Made by a program: the position numbers and the translations under genes. From positions 1 to 64,000 of the forward strand of contig NZ_FRDF01000010.1 of the NCBI RefSeq assembly GCF_900143235.1: a stretch of DNA of 64,000 nucleotides. Direction: 5' to 3'. The DNA comes from Erythrobacter sanguineus (GTDB taxonomy: Bacteria > Pseudomonadota > Alphaproteobacteria > Sphingomonadales > Sphingomonadaceae). Shown piece after piece: positions 49,714 through 58,778 of the stretch. The notes beneath the pieces are model-generated. The model saw nothing but the letters and a program-made list of their open reading frames with translations. It ran no database searches and had not been told where the DNA came from. Numbering within the stretch: position 1 is the stretch's first letter; every line of letters starts with the position of its first letter.

Positions 49714-52044
49714 TCAAAAGCGTGCCGTGATCGTCACCCCGTACAACCGCGGCTCCGCCTGAATGAACGTAGGGATGCCAAACGCGCCGCCGGTGTTCCC
49801 GGCGTCCAGCAGGTAGTCTTCGTCAAAGGCGTTGCGGATGAAGCCGGCAATTTCGTAGCGGTTGTCCGCGAAGCTGAGGCCGGCGCGGCCGTTGACCAGC
49901 GTGACCGGGCCTTGCGCGATAAGGGGATTGTTGGGCACCTCAAAGAAGATCCGGCTCCGATGCGTCACGCTCGGGGTGGCAAAGAAACGCATGCCGTTGC
50001 CGAATTCGTGATTCACCGTGAACCCGCCGGCAGCCTGCCATTCGGGCTGAAGGCGGAAGCGCGCACCCGAAAAGGCGGGCGAGAAGGCTCCGTCTTCATC
50101 AATGCCGCCGTCGATAAAGCCGAAATTGCCGAACACCTGGAACCAGTCGGCCAGATCGACCAGCAGTTCACCTTCGACCCCAAGGTTCGACGCGGTGCCC
50201 GCGCTCTGGGTGATGAAAGCCCCGGTCGGGTTGCCTTGGCCATCGACCTCGGCAACGCTGACCTGAAAGCCGTCATAGACCTGATAATACACGCCGAGCG
50301 AGGCTGAAACCGGGCCGCTGGCGAGCTTGATCCCGCCTTCGTAGTTCCACACGGTTTCTTCCGGCACATCCAGCCGGTTGGCCACGACATTGCCGCCCGT
50401 GTCGCGCCGCGCGCCCAGCTGCAACACCGGCGAACGGCGGCCCTTGGACACGGTGGCGAACACGTTCACATCATCGCTGATCCGGTACAATGCGTTGAAA
50501 CGCGGCAGCACCGCCTGAAAATTCTCATCCGTGGTAAAAACACGCCCGCCTGTATCGACCCCGCCGGGGACCAGCGGTGCGCCGGTCAGCACGCTGTTCG
50601 GAATATCGGAGGAGAAGCTGGACTGGCGATATTCGTCAAGAATCCGGACGCCCGCAGTCAGTTCGAGCGAGTCTGCCGGGATCCAGGTCACGTCGGCAAA
50701 CACCGAATAAGCCTCGTTGCGGCCGCGATTTTCAAACAACACCGCGCTGTAGGGGAAGTTGGTCGCACCAAGCGCAGGAACGCTGCCGTCGGGCGCGACG
50801 CAGAGGTTGCGCGGGTTGCTGAACAGGCCGCCGAGACAGGTCAGGAACACCCCTTCTTCGGTCGCGAAGGGCACGTTTTGGCGGCCGTCTTCGATGAACA
50901 GGTTCCAGCCCGCGCTCGCCCGCAGGTTGCCGCCTTGATAGGCAAAGCGGCCTTCGTGGCTGATCTGCCAGCCATCGGCAATTTCGCTGAACTCAAGGAA
51001 GGGTGCTGCCGAACCGTCGGCATCGAATACCTCGCGGCTGTCGAATTTGCGATAACCGTTCACCGTGGTGAAGGTCCATTCGTCGGCAAACTGGTATTCG
51101 GCGGTGATGTTGAAGTCATAGACTTCGCGGTTGAGGCCGAGCTGGTCGTCGCCCAGCACCGCAGCGCCAGCAGGGTTACCGCCAAGATTGACGGGCTCGA
51201 AGGCGTTGGCTGCACCGCCGGGCGCGCCCGCAAACGCCGCGAAGGTGCCCGAGGTGAACGGCGTGCCGCCGTTGCGCTGCTGGTCATAGGTGGCGACCAG
51301 ATCCAGCGTGAAATCGGCGGTAGGGGTGTAGCGCAGCGATGCGCGCACGCCGAGCTGGTCCTGCGCGTAGAGATCCTCTTCCTGATTGGGATTGAGGTTT
51401 TCGACATAGCCGTCGCGGGTGCGCCATTCGAAGGCGATGCGGCCAGCAAGCACATCGGACCCGGCGTTCAGGTGTCCGCCCAGCAAGGTCTGGTTGAAAT
51501 TGCCGTAACCGCCGTTGAGCTCGCCCGAGAACCCCTCGCGCGGGCGGGCCGAGACGAGGCTGATCGCGCCAACCGCGCTGGCCGTGCCGAACAGCGTTGC
51601 CTGCGGGCCCTTGATCACTTCGACGCGCTCCAGATCATAGATCGCCTGATACGAGCCGCGCGAACGCGAGATGTCGACGCCATTGTAATAGAGCGTGACG
51701 CGCGGGCCCTGCTGCGCCGAGCCGCTGTCCGAGTTGATCCCGCGGATCACGATGCCAGGGTTGTTGGCGCTCTGTTCCTGGATGTTGAGGCCGGGGATGT
51801 AATTGGAAAGCTCGTCGAGATCGGTGACGCCAAGGTCGCGGATCCGTTCGCCCGACACGGCAGAGATGGTGATCGGCACGTCCAGCGCGCGTTGTTCGAT
51901 CTTCTGCGCGGTCACAATGATCTGGTTGCGGGCAGCATTGTCTTCGCTGTCCGCTTCGGAACCTTGCGCGAAGGCAGCCTGCGGCGCGGCAGCGAGCATG
52001 GTGGTGAGCGCGATCAGCGAGACGCGCCGGAGTTCTGTGGGCAT
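49714..52044 (-). CDS. TonB-dependent receptor (sphingomonad type)
   Basis: This 776-residue receptor has a signal peptide (ALTTMLAAAPQAAFAQ), a TonB-box-like QIIVTAQKIEQRALDVPITISAVSG, plug motifs NNPGIVIRGINSDSGSAQQ, TLYYNGVDISRSRGSY and RVEVIKGPQATLFGTASAVGAI, and a long barrel ending in YGVTITARF. This plug type is expanded in sphingomonads and takes up carbohydrates, aromatics or siderophores. The neighbours give no clue to substrate. GGGAAG precedes ATG 52044. A 14-bp inverted repeat about 190 bp upstream could be its operator. Confidence 0.92.
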   Translation of the reverse strand: MPTELRRVSLIALTTMLAAAPQAAFAQGSEADSEDNAARNQIIVTAQKIEQRALDVPITISAVSGERIRDLGVTDLDELSNYIPGLNIQEQSANNPGIVIRGINSDSGSAQQGPRVTLYYNGVDISRSRGSYQAIYDLERVEVIKGPQATLFGTASAVGAISLVSARPREGFSGELNGGYGNFNQTLLGGHLNAGSDVLAGRIAFEWRTRDGYVENLNPNQEEDLYAQDQLGVRASLRYTPTADFTLDLVATYDQQRNGGTPFTSGTFAAFAGAPGGAANAFEPVNLGGNPAGAAVLGDDQLGLNREVYDFNITAEYQFADEWTFTTVNGYRKFDSREVFDADGSAAPFLEFSEIADGWQISHEGRFAYQGGNLRASAGWNLFIEDGRQNVPFATEEGVFLTCLGGLFSNPRNLCVAPDGSVPALGATNFPYSAVLFENRGRNEAYSVFADVTWIPADSLELTAGVRILDEYRQSSFSSDIPNSVLTGAPLVPGGVDTGGRVFTTDENFQAVLPRFNALYRISDDVNVFATVSKGRRSPVLQLGARRDTGGNVVANRLDVPEETVWNYEGGIKLASGPVSASLGVYYQVYDGFQVSVAEVDGQGNPTGAFITQSAGTASNLGVEGELLVDLADWFQVFGNFGFIDGGIDEDGAFSPAFSGARFRLQPEWQAAGGFTVNHEFGNGMRFFATPSVTHRSRIFFEVPNNPLIAQGPVTLVNGRAGLSFADNRYEIAGFIRNAFDEDYLLDAGNTGGAFGIPTFIQAEPRLYGVTITARF

Positions 52045-52230
52045 GGTTTGGCTTCCCTGTTGGTGGAGAGAGGCCTTGCCCGTGGCAGGCGATGGTGACG
52101 CCAGCGCGACGAGAGCGTTAAGCCGGCGTGACAGCCGATTTACAATTTCGGGACGTTGCGATTTTGCATCTCTTGCTTGGGGCCACCTTGCGGTGACGCC
52201 AACCACCCGAGCCGGATTTCCGCCCTGTCA

Positions 52231-52265
52231 CCAATGATGCCATCATAGGCCGATGGTATCATTGG
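52231..52265. promoter_or_regulatory. 14-bp inverted repeat between ftsK and the TonB receptor
   Basis: CCAATGATGCCATC (52231-52244) and GATGGTATCATTGG (52252-52265) are complementary but for one base, with a 7-base centre. It lies about 190 bases upstream of the receptor start and 45 after the ftsK stop. A dimeric-repressor operator or an ftsK transcript end are both possible. Confidence 0.45.
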
Positions 52266-52309
52266 CGGCGAGGCAGGGTTCTGCATCGCGGGCAAGCGCG
52301 ATTGCAGAA

Positions 52310-54715
52310 CTAGAGCGGATTGCCATCCCGATCGCGGTAGATTTCACGCCGCCCGACGTGGTTGGCCGGGCCGACCAGCCCGTCTTCCTCCATCCGCTCG
52401 ATCCACTTGGCCGCGGTGTTGTAGCCCACGCCCATCTGCCGCTGGAGCCACGATCCCGATGCCTTCTGGTTTTCGATCACGATCTGGCAGGCCTGCCGGT
52501 ACTTGCGTTCCTCCGGGTTGTCGGAGGCGGTCATGTCATCCTCGAAGCCGAAGCCGCCGTCTTCGGGTTCTTCGGTGACGGCATCGACATATTCCGGCGC
52601 ACCCTGACTGCGCCAGAAATCGGCCACAGCCTCCACTTCTTCGTCGCTGACAAACGGCCCGTGGACGCGCACCATCGCACCGGTATTGGGCTTGTAGAGC
52701 ATATCGCCCTTGCCCAGCAATTGTTCGGCCCCCTGTTCGCCAAGGATGGTGCGGCTGTCGATCCGGCTGGTCACCTTGAAACTGATGCGGGTCGGCAGGT
52801 TGGCCTTGATCACCCCGGTGATGACATCCACCGAAGGCCGCTGCGTCGCCATGATCAGGTGGATGCCGGCCGCGCGCGACTTTTGCGACAGGCGCTGGAT
52901 CAGCACTTCGATTTCCTTGCCGATGGTCACCATCAGATCGGCGAGTTCATCGACGATCAGCACGATCTGCGGCAGCGGCTGGTAATCGAGCTGTTCTTCC
53001 TCGAACAATTGCTCGCCGGTTTCAGGGTCGAACCCGGTCTGCACCCGGCGGCCCAGCGGCTTGCCCTTGGCAATCGCGGCGCTGACCTTTTCGTTGAAGG
53101 AATGGATATTGCGGCTGCTGACCGCGCTCATCATCCGGTAACGCCGCTCCATTTCCTCGACCGCCCATTTCAGCGCGCGCACGGACTTGTGCGGCTCTGT
53201 CACCACCGGGGAAAGCAGGTGAGGAATGTCGTCGTAAGTCTTCAATTCCAGCACCTTGGGATCGATCAGGATCAGGCGCAGTTCGGCAGGTGTAAAGCGA
53301 TAGAGCAGGCTCAGCAGGATCACGTTCAATCCCACCGACTTGCCCGATCCGGTGGTGCCCGCGACCAGCAGATGCGGCATGGCGGCGAGATCGGCAATGA
53401 TCGGTTCGCCGGCAATATCCTTGCCCAGAATGATCGGCAGGCTGCCCTTGGCGTCGGCAAAGGCGGTGCAGGCGGCCAGTTCCTTGAGCATCACCACCTG
53501 GCGATCCTGATTGGGCAGTTCGATGCCCATCACCGTGCGTCCCGGAATGGGGGAGACGCGCGCAGAAATCGCGCTCATGTTGCGGGCGATGTCTTCGGCC
53601 AGACCGACCACGCGGCTGGCCTTGATGCCGGGCGCGGGTTCGAGTTCGTACATCGTCACCACCGGGCCGGTTCTTACCGCGGTGATTTCACCCTTCACGT
53701 TGAAATCGTCGAGCACATTTTCGAGCAGGCGGGCGTTGCGTTCCAGCGCCATCTTGTCGAGCTTGGGCGCCTTGTCGGCAGGCGGCTCGGCCAGCAGGTC
53801 GAGGCTAGGCAGCGTGAAGGCGGCAAACATGTCGCCCTGCGCGGTCTTGGTTGGCAGCGCGCGCTTGGGCGGCGCGGAAGGATCGCTGATTTCCGGCGCA
53901 CGGCGCGGACGTTCGTCAATTTCGGCGGGGGCGGGCTCGCCCTTGGCCATGCGGCGCGGGCGGGCAGGAGGCTCGTCAGCGTCATCATCGGCAAAGGCCA
54001 GCGCAGGTGCGGCTTTGCGGCCCGCCAGCGGCAGGCGGCGCAGCAGGCCAGCCAGCGAGCCGCCACCGAGGAAATCGGGCAGGCTCAGCAGTCCGCGCCA
54101 GTCAATCGCGAAGATCCGGGTGAGCAGCCCCACAGCAACAGCAAGGCAGGCAAGCCCCGCGCCAAGGATCACCCAGCCCTGCGCCTCGCCGGCAAAGCGC
54201 TCGGCCAGCGCCTGAATCGCACCTGCGCCGAGCAAGCCTGCCAGCCCGCCAGCTTGCGCCGGCAGCGTCCCGCCCGGCCCGGCAAAGGCCAGCGCCAGCC
54301 CGGTCGAAAGCAGCGTCATGGCAATCAGCAACAGCCCGGCGGGCAGCCACCACGGGGTGGTTTCGGCCTCGTCCCCGTTTTCCACATCGCGCCACAGCTT
54401 GCGCGCCGAAACATAAAGCAGCGGCAGCAGCAGCACGGCAGACAGGCCGAACACCAGCAGCACGCGGTCTGCCACCCATGCGCCCGCCGCGCCCATCCAG
54501 TTGGCGACCGCGCCCGGATCGGCAGCGGTCGATGGGCTGGGATCGGTCTGGGTGTAGCTCACCAGCGCGAGCGCGAGGAACAATGTCGCGCCCAGCAGCA
54601 GCCCCGCGCCGGTCATCTGCGCAAGTCGGCGCAAGCCGCGGCGCAGGCCCGCGCGCCATTCGGCGTCGGACTGGCGCGCAGCGGTTTTGCGAGGGGTGAC
54701 GGCGCGGCTGGCCAT
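52310..54715 (-). CDS. ftsK: DNA translocase FtsK
   Basis: The 801-residue protein has an N-terminal membrane domain of about four helices (residues 30-210) and a Pro/Ala-rich linker to about 300. The RecA-like motor has AGTTGSGKS (Walker A near 452-459), IDPKVLELKTYDDIPHLLSPVVTEP and VLIVDELADLMVTIGKEIE. The C-terminal gamma winged helix is YRQACQIVIENQKASGSWLQRQMGVGYNTAAKWIERMEEDGLVG, which reads KOPS. It pumps chromosome dimers at the septum for XerCD resolution. The linker is short compared with E. coli. AGGAG precedes ATG 54715. Confidence 0.97.
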   Translation of the reverse strand: MASRAVTPRKTAARQSDAEWRAGLRRGLRRLAQMTGAGLLLGATLFLALALVSYTQTDPSPSTAADPGAVANWMGAAGAWVADRVLLVFGLSAVLLLPLLYVSARKLWRDVENGDEAETTPWWLPAGLLLIAMTLLSTGLALAFAGPGGTLPAQAGGLAGLLGAGAIQALAERFAGEAQGWVILGAGLACLAVAVGLLTRIFAIDWRGLLSLPDFLGGGSLAGLLRRLPLAGRKAAPALAFADDDADEPPARPRRMAKGEPAPAEIDERPRRAPEISDPSAPPKRALPTKTAQGDMFAAFTLPSLDLLAEPPADKAPKLDKMALERNARLLENVLDDFNVKGEITAVRTGPVVTMYELEPAPGIKASRVVGLAEDIARNMSAISARVSPIPGRTVMGIELPNQDRQVVMLKELAACTAFADAKGSLPIILGKDIAGEPIIADLAAMPHLLVAGTTGSGKSVGLNVILLSLLYRFTPAELRLILIDPKVLELKTYDDIPHLLSPVVTEPHKSVRALKWAVEEMERRYRMMSAVSSRNIHSFNEKVSAAIAKGKPLGRRVQTGFDPETGEQLFEEEQLDYQPLPQIVLIVDELADLMVTIGKEIEVLIQRLSQKSRAAGIHLIMATQRPSVDVITGVIKANLPTRISFKVTSRIDSRTILGEQGAEQLLGKGDMLYKPNTGAMVRVHGPFVSDEEVEAVADFWRSQGAPEYVDAVTEEPEDGGFGFEDDMTASDNPEERKYRQACQIVIENQKASGSWLQRQMGVGYNTAAKWIERMEEDGLVGPANHVGRREIYRDRDGNPL

Positions 54716-54792
54716 GGCGGGTTCTCCTGAGCGGAACACATCATGAATCCTCAGAGGACTCCGGTCAAGCGATGTGCGACAGGGCGTTTTGC

Positions 54793-55326
54793 CTAGCTCA
54801 AGCCGTCGATCGCCGCCCAGCGCGGCCATTGAAGTGTTCCGGCACGTTCCGCCGTCATACCGCCCAGTGCGATGACGGGCATGTCAGCCTGCGCGGCGAG
54901 TTCATGAAACGTCGCCACGCCAAGGCATCCTCCGCCCGGATGCGAGCGGCTCGCGAAGACCGGGGAGAGGAACACGCCATCGGCCTTTGCGCGGTTGGCG
55001 AGGACGATTTCTCGCGCATCATGCGCCGTGGCCAGACGCAGCAGGCCGGGCAGTCTGGCAAGCTTGCCGGGCGGGCCATAGATGCCGTCCGCGCCCCAAT
55101 CCAGCGCCAGTTGGGCCGGGCCGGACAGGATCACCAGATGGCCGCCCGCACGCGCCATTGCGGCCAGTTGCGCGAACCGCTGAGTGCGGGCCTTGTGGTC
55201 GAGGTGGTAATGGCGGAACACAAAGGCATTGCCGCGCGGCAAGGTGGCCAGCGCCCATTCAATCCTTGCATCATTGCGAGCGTCGCTCAGCAGCCACAGG
55301 CGGGGGAGGGGGTTTGCGCGCGTCAC
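54793..55326 (-). CDS. thiamine-phosphate synthase-like protein (ThiE/TenI superfamily)
   Basis: The 177-residue TIM-barrel protein starts PLPRLWLLSDARNDARIEWAL, has FVFRHYHLDHKARTQRFAQLA, VFLSPVFASRSHPGGGCLGVATF and a final phosphate-binding VIALGGMTAERAGTL. These resemble ThiE/TenI family loops, including the Pro-Val/Phe-Ala-Ser segment. It lacks the full DxxxxD pyrophosphate set that I would expect for a confident ThiE, so TenI-like or degenerate activity is possible. GTG 55326 is chosen because TATAAC ends 9 bases upstream, fitting a leaderless mRNA; ATG 55350 overlaps the yggS start. Confidence 0.7.
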   Translation of the reverse strand: MTRANPLPRLWLLSDARNDARIEWALATLPRGNAFVFRHYHLDHKARTQRFAQLAAMARAGGHLVILSGPAQLALDWGADGIYGPPGKLARLPGLLRLATAHDAREIVLANRAKADGVFLSPVFASRSHPGGGCLGVATFHELAAQADMPVIALGGMTAERAGTLQWPRWAAIDGLS

Positions 55327-55331
55327 CCGCC

Positions 55332-55340
55332 CGTTATAGA
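55332..55340. promoter_or_regulatory. shared -10-like element for divergent thiE-like and yggS genes
   Basis: CGTTATAGA holds TTATAG/TATAGA on the plus strand, 8-10 bases before the yggS ATG at 55349. On the minus strand it holds TATAAC, about 9 bases before the GTG at 55326. Both genes would have leaderless or near-leaderless transcripts. Confidence 0.4.
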
Positions 55341-55348
55341 GCGCTGCC

Positions 55349-56023
55349 ATGGACATTGAAGCCCCCGGAGCCGCCGCCCGCCTTTCCGACGTTCGCAGCA
55401 ATATCGCCCGCGTGTGCAAGCCCGCGCGGCGCGCGCCCGAAGATGTTACCCTGATCGCGGTCAGCAAGACCAAGGGCCCCGAGGCGATCCTGCCGCTGAT
55501 CGCAGCAGGCCAGCGCGTGTTCGGTGAAAACCGAGTGCAGGAAGCCGAGGCCAAGTGGCCCGATCTGCGCGCGGCGCATCCCGATATCGAACTCCACCTG
55601 ATCGGCCAGCTGCAATCGAACAAGGCCGAGGAAGCCGTTGCATTGTTCGACTATATCCACTCGCTCGACCGCCCCAGCCTGCTGACGGCGCTGGCACGCG
55701 CGATGGACAAGGCGGGGCGGCGCGTGCCGTGCTTTGTTCAGGTCAATATTGGCGACGAGGCCCAGAAGGGCGGATGTCCGATTGTCGAACTGCCGGGGTT
55801 CCTCGAAAAGGTGCGCGCTGCCGATATCCCGCTTGCCGGGCTGATGTGCATCCCTCCCGCGGACACCGAAGCCGCGCCGTTCTTTGCGCTGCTGGCGAAA
55901 CTGGCGGCGGATCATGGATTGGAGGGCCTCAGCATGGGGATGAGTGGCGATTACGAAACGGCGGTGATGCTGGGCGCGACCCATGTGCGGGTCGGCACCG
56001 CGCTGTTCGGCGCTCGGGAATAG
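55349..56023 (+). CDS. YggS-family pyridoxal-phosphate homeostasis protein
   Basis: This 224-residue PLP-binding TIM barrel has the PLP lysine K40 in LIAVSKTKGPEAI, FGENRVQEAEAKWPDL, LHLIGQLQSNKAEEAVALFDYIHSLDR, LAGLMCIPP, SMGMSGDYETAVMLGATHVRVGTALFG. The family buffers free PLP and affects amino-acid and 2-oxoacid pools; it has no known enzymatic reaction. ATG 55349 overlaps the possible ATG 55350 of the minus-strand gene (CATG). No RBS lies before it, which agrees with leaderless initiation. Confidence 0.93.
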   Translation: MDIEAPGAAARLSDVRSNIARVCKPARRAPEDVTLIAVSKTKGPEAILPLIAAGQRVFGENRVQEAEAKWPDLRAAHPDIELHLIGQLQSNKAEEAVALFDYIHSLDRPSLLTALARAMDKAGRRVPCFVQVNIGDEAQKGGCPIVELPGFLEKVRAADIPLAGLMCIPPADTEAAPFFALLAKLAADHGLEGLSMGMSGDYETAVMLGATHVRVGTALFGARE

Positions 56024-56044
56024 GCAAAAAAGAACCTCTCCGTC

Positions 56045-56200
56045 CTGCAAGGATGGGGAGGGGGACCACCGAAGGTGGTGGAGGGGTTTTCGGCGCTTGC
56101 CAGCTTTACCCCTCCGTCAGCCCCGCGGGAGGCCACCTCGCCACCCCGGAACAGGTCCGGGGCAGGGGAGGGACTGATCGGTTGCGCAGCAACCGCAAGG
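56045..56200. repeat. cluster of intergenic repeats after yggS
   Basis: The 259 bases between yggS and the TonB receptor hold no gene. They contain ACCACCGAAGGTGGT (perfect 6-bp stem) flanked by GGGGAGGGGG and GGAGGGG, then CACCCCGGAACAGGTCCGGGG. These C/G-rich modules are of the kind repeated between sphingomonad genes. Confidence 0.5.
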
Positions 56201-56220
56201 GCGACCGCCCGCCCGCAGCG
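56193..56220. repeat. 28-bp dispersed repeat, copy 2
   Basis: Identical over 28 bases to 23912-23939. Just before it is TTGCGCAGCAA, and GCGCAGCTTGCTGCG and GATCGCCCGGAAGGGCGATC hairpins follow up to the receptor stop, so several stems stand in a row. Confidence 0.7.
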
Positions 56221-56282
56221 GGCGCAGCTTGCTGCGTGTCTGGCGAGGAGGATCGCCCGGAAGGGCGATCCCCCAAAAAGCA

Positions 56283-58634
56283 TCAAAATTCGAACAGCGC
56301 CTCGATCCCGATGTTCCGGCCGCGCTGCAGCGGCGACAAGGTGCCCGCGGTCGGGTTGGACGCAAACTGCTGGCGCACCCCGGTCGAGTTCGGGCCGCCG
56401 AATGGCAATTGCGTATCACCGCCCGCCTGCACTTCGTCGAACAGGTTGCGGCCATAGAGCGACAGCGACAGCCCTTCGAGCGGGGTCACCCAGGTGATGT
56501 TCGCTTCCAGGTTCGACATATCCTGGATGTAACCGAAATTGTCGTCGGTGAAGGCGAACTCATCGCGATACTGGTAGTTCACCCGCGTGAGGATTTCGCT
56601 GTTGCCGAGCAGCAGCTCGTGCACCAGCCCCATCCCCCAGGTCACTGCCGGCACACGTGGGATGCGCAGGTTCTCGTCTGCCCCGTCGATAGCCCCGTCG
56701 CCGGAAATGTCGAACAAGATGGTGTCATACTTGTCGTCGATCAGACCGAGGTTGGCAGTGATTATGAGCGAATCCGACACCCGCATGCGCGCTTCGCCTT
56801 CGAACCCGGTGATGGTCGCATCGGCGGTGTTGAGGATGTTCTGTACCACGCCTGCGCCCGGATCGGCGAGGTTCACTTCGCGCTGCATGTCCTGCACTTT
56901 GGTCACATAGGCCGCGACGTTGAGCGTGAAGGAGCCATCCGCGGTCTGGAACTTCCCGCCAATTTCGTAGGTGTCGACCTGCTCTTCGTCGAAGAACAGG
57001 TTTCCGGTCGCATCGACCGCGCGATTGAACACCGCAACGTTTGTGATACGAAAATTGTAGCCGCCCGAACGGAAACCGCGGCTCCAGTGGCCATAGACCT
57101 GACTGTCAGCGAATTCATACTGCAGGCCAAGCTTGGGCGAGAGGTTGCGGAACCGCACTTCATCGGTGAAGCCATTCGTCTCCGTCGCGGGATTGAAGGG
57201 CTGGGTGCCGGTTGGGCAGGTGCCCGCAAGAACCGAACAACGCGCGCGTGGGACGATATAGGTCACCGCTGCGTCCTTGGTTTCCTGATTCCAGCGCAGG
57301 CCAGCAATCACCGACAGCCCTTCGGCGAATTCATATTGCGCATTGGCAAACACGCCGATCACTTCGTGATCCTGCCGCCCACCACCGAAGAACACTGGTG
57401 GCTGAAGGTTTACAGGCAGATCGCGGCGCAGCTCGCGGCTTTCATCATAGGCAAGGCTCTGATCAAAGTAGAACCCGCCGAACGTCAGATCGAGGCTGTC
57501 AGTCGAGATTGCGTAGCGCAACTCGTTCGAGATCTGATCCTGCACCGTTTCCGTGTTCGAGTGGAACAGGAATGCCGGGGTCGAATCAATATCGCCGCGG
57601 GTGGTGGCGCTGTAGTCGCGATAGCCGAAGATGTTGGTCAGGGTGCCCGGGCCAATGTCCCATTCCGCGGTCAGTGAACCGGTCCAGATCTGGGTGTCGT
57701 AGAAGCCCGGCTCATCAATCGCCAAATCGAAGCTTTCGCGATCGAAGAATCCGCGGTTTTGGCCGGCTGGGCCATCGCCGTTGCTGTCGAAATAGTCGAG
57801 CTTGGCGCGGATCATCAGATCGCCAAAGCGCCCTTCGAGTGCGCCACGCAGGATCTTGGTGTCCGCCGCCCCTTGGTTCGACCCGTCGAACAGGTTGCGG
57901 AAATAGCCTTCGTCCTTGTTGTAATAGGCGCCCACCTTGAACAGCAGCACGTCTTCGACAATCGGGCCGGACATCACGCCGCTGACGGTGTAGTTCGCGC
58001 CGCCACGACCGCCATCGACCGGGCCATCGACCGCTGCACGGAATTTGCCGCGGAAATCTTCGGTCGGGTTGCCGGTGTTGAGCACCACAGCGCCACCGGT
58101 GACGTTGCGGCCGAACAACACGCCCTGCGGGCCGCGCAGGATTTCCACGCTGTCGAGATCGAACAGATCGAACACCACGCCGCCGTTGATGCCGAGATAC
58201 ACGCCATCGACGAAGACGCCGACAGTCGGGTCGATCGACGGGATCGAGGAGTTGATGCCAAGCCCGCGGATCGCGAAGTTGGCGGTGCCGCGACTGGTGC
58301 CGATCTGATCAAGGCTGACGTTCGGTGCCTGGAACGACAGGCCCTGAATATCGCGGATCTTGAAAGCTTCCAATGTGTCGGCATTGAACGCCGTCACGGC
58401 CAGTGCGACGTCCTGCACGTTTTCCGGGTCACGGGTCTTGGTGCCGGTGACAAGGATCTCGCTGATGGTGTCGAGTGCGCTTGTGCGCTGACCTTCGGTT
58501 TCACCCTGAGCGGTGCCTGCTTCGTCTTCGGCGATCTGGGCGTTGGCGGCAGAAGGGGCCAGCGCTGCGGTGCCGAGAAGCAGTGCGAATTTGCCAAGCC
58601 GGAGGGGGCTGGGCACGGGGTTTCTGGTGGTCAT
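56283..58634 (-). CDS. TonB-dependent receptor
   Basis: This 783-residue receptor has a signal peptide (LLLGTAALAPSAANAQ), a TonB-box-like EILVTGTKTRDPENVQDVALAVTAF, plug motifs FQAPNVSLDQIGTSRGTANFAIRGLGIN, VGVFVDGVYLGINGG and VEILRGPQGVLFGRNVTGGAV, and a barrel ending IGIEALFEF. It belongs to the large sphingomonad receptor group with unknown ligand; homologues take up aromatic or terpenoid compounds or sugars. AGGGAGAG precedes ATG 58634. It lies 129 bases downstream of glnD on the same strand, with an inverted repeat and tandem repeats between. Confidence 0.92.
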   Translation of the reverse strand: MTTRNPVPSPLRLGKFALLLGTAALAPSAANAQIAEDEAGTAQGETEGQRTSALDTISEILVTGTKTRDPENVQDVALAVTAFNADTLEAFKIRDIQGLSFQAPNVSLDQIGTSRGTANFAIRGLGINSSIPSIDPTVGVFVDGVYLGINGGVVFDLFDLDSVEILRGPQGVLFGRNVTGGAVVLNTGNPTEDFRGKFRAAVDGPVDGGRGGANYTVSGVMSGPIVEDVLLFKVGAYYNKDEGYFRNLFDGSNQGAADTKILRGALEGRFGDLMIRAKLDYFDSNGDGPAGQNRGFFDRESFDLAIDEPGFYDTQIWTGSLTAEWDIGPGTLTNIFGYRDYSATTRGDIDSTPAFLFHSNTETVQDQISNELRYAISTDSLDLTFGGFYFDQSLAYDESRELRRDLPVNLQPPVFFGGGRQDHEVIGVFANAQYEFAEGLSVIAGLRWNQETKDAAVTYIVPRARCSVLAGTCPTGTQPFNPATETNGFTDEVRFRNLSPKLGLQYEFADSQVYGHWSRGFRSGGYNFRITNVAVFNRAVDATGNLFFDEEQVDTYEIGGKFQTADGSFTLNVAAYVTKVQDMQREVNLADPGAGVVQNILNTADATITGFEGEARMRVSDSLIITANLGLIDDKYDTILFDISGDGAIDGADENLRIPRVPAVTWGMGLVHELLLGNSEILTRVNYQYRDEFAFTDDNFGYIQDMSNLEANITWVTPLEGLSLSLYGRNLFDEVQAGGDTQLPFGGPNSTGVRQQFASNPTAGTLSPLQRGRNIGIEALFEF

Positions 58635-58722
58635 TTTATAACTCTCCCTGAGTTGAGGCGCGGGGCAATAGCGAAGAGTCACGATATTGCAATCTGTTGC
58701 GGCGCCCCTTTCGTCAGAGTGC

Positions 58723-58778
58723 CAGCCCCGTGCGATCAGCCCCGTTTGAACAGGCCTGTTTGATCAGGCCTGTTCGAG
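58723..58778. repeat. four 14-bp degenerate tandem repeats at the glnD 3' end
   Basis: CAGCCCCGTGCGAT, CAGCCCCGTTTGAA, CAGGCCTGTTTGAT and CAGGCCTGTTCGAG stand head to tail. The last two also form an 11-bp inverted repeat (58748-58758 with 58765-58775) that covers the glnD stop and could act as a terminator. Confidence 0.6.

Noticed and set aside
52253-54730. 825-codon open frame on the plus strand opposite ftsK
   Set aside because: Shadow frame; the minus strand shows Walker motifs and the gamma domain.
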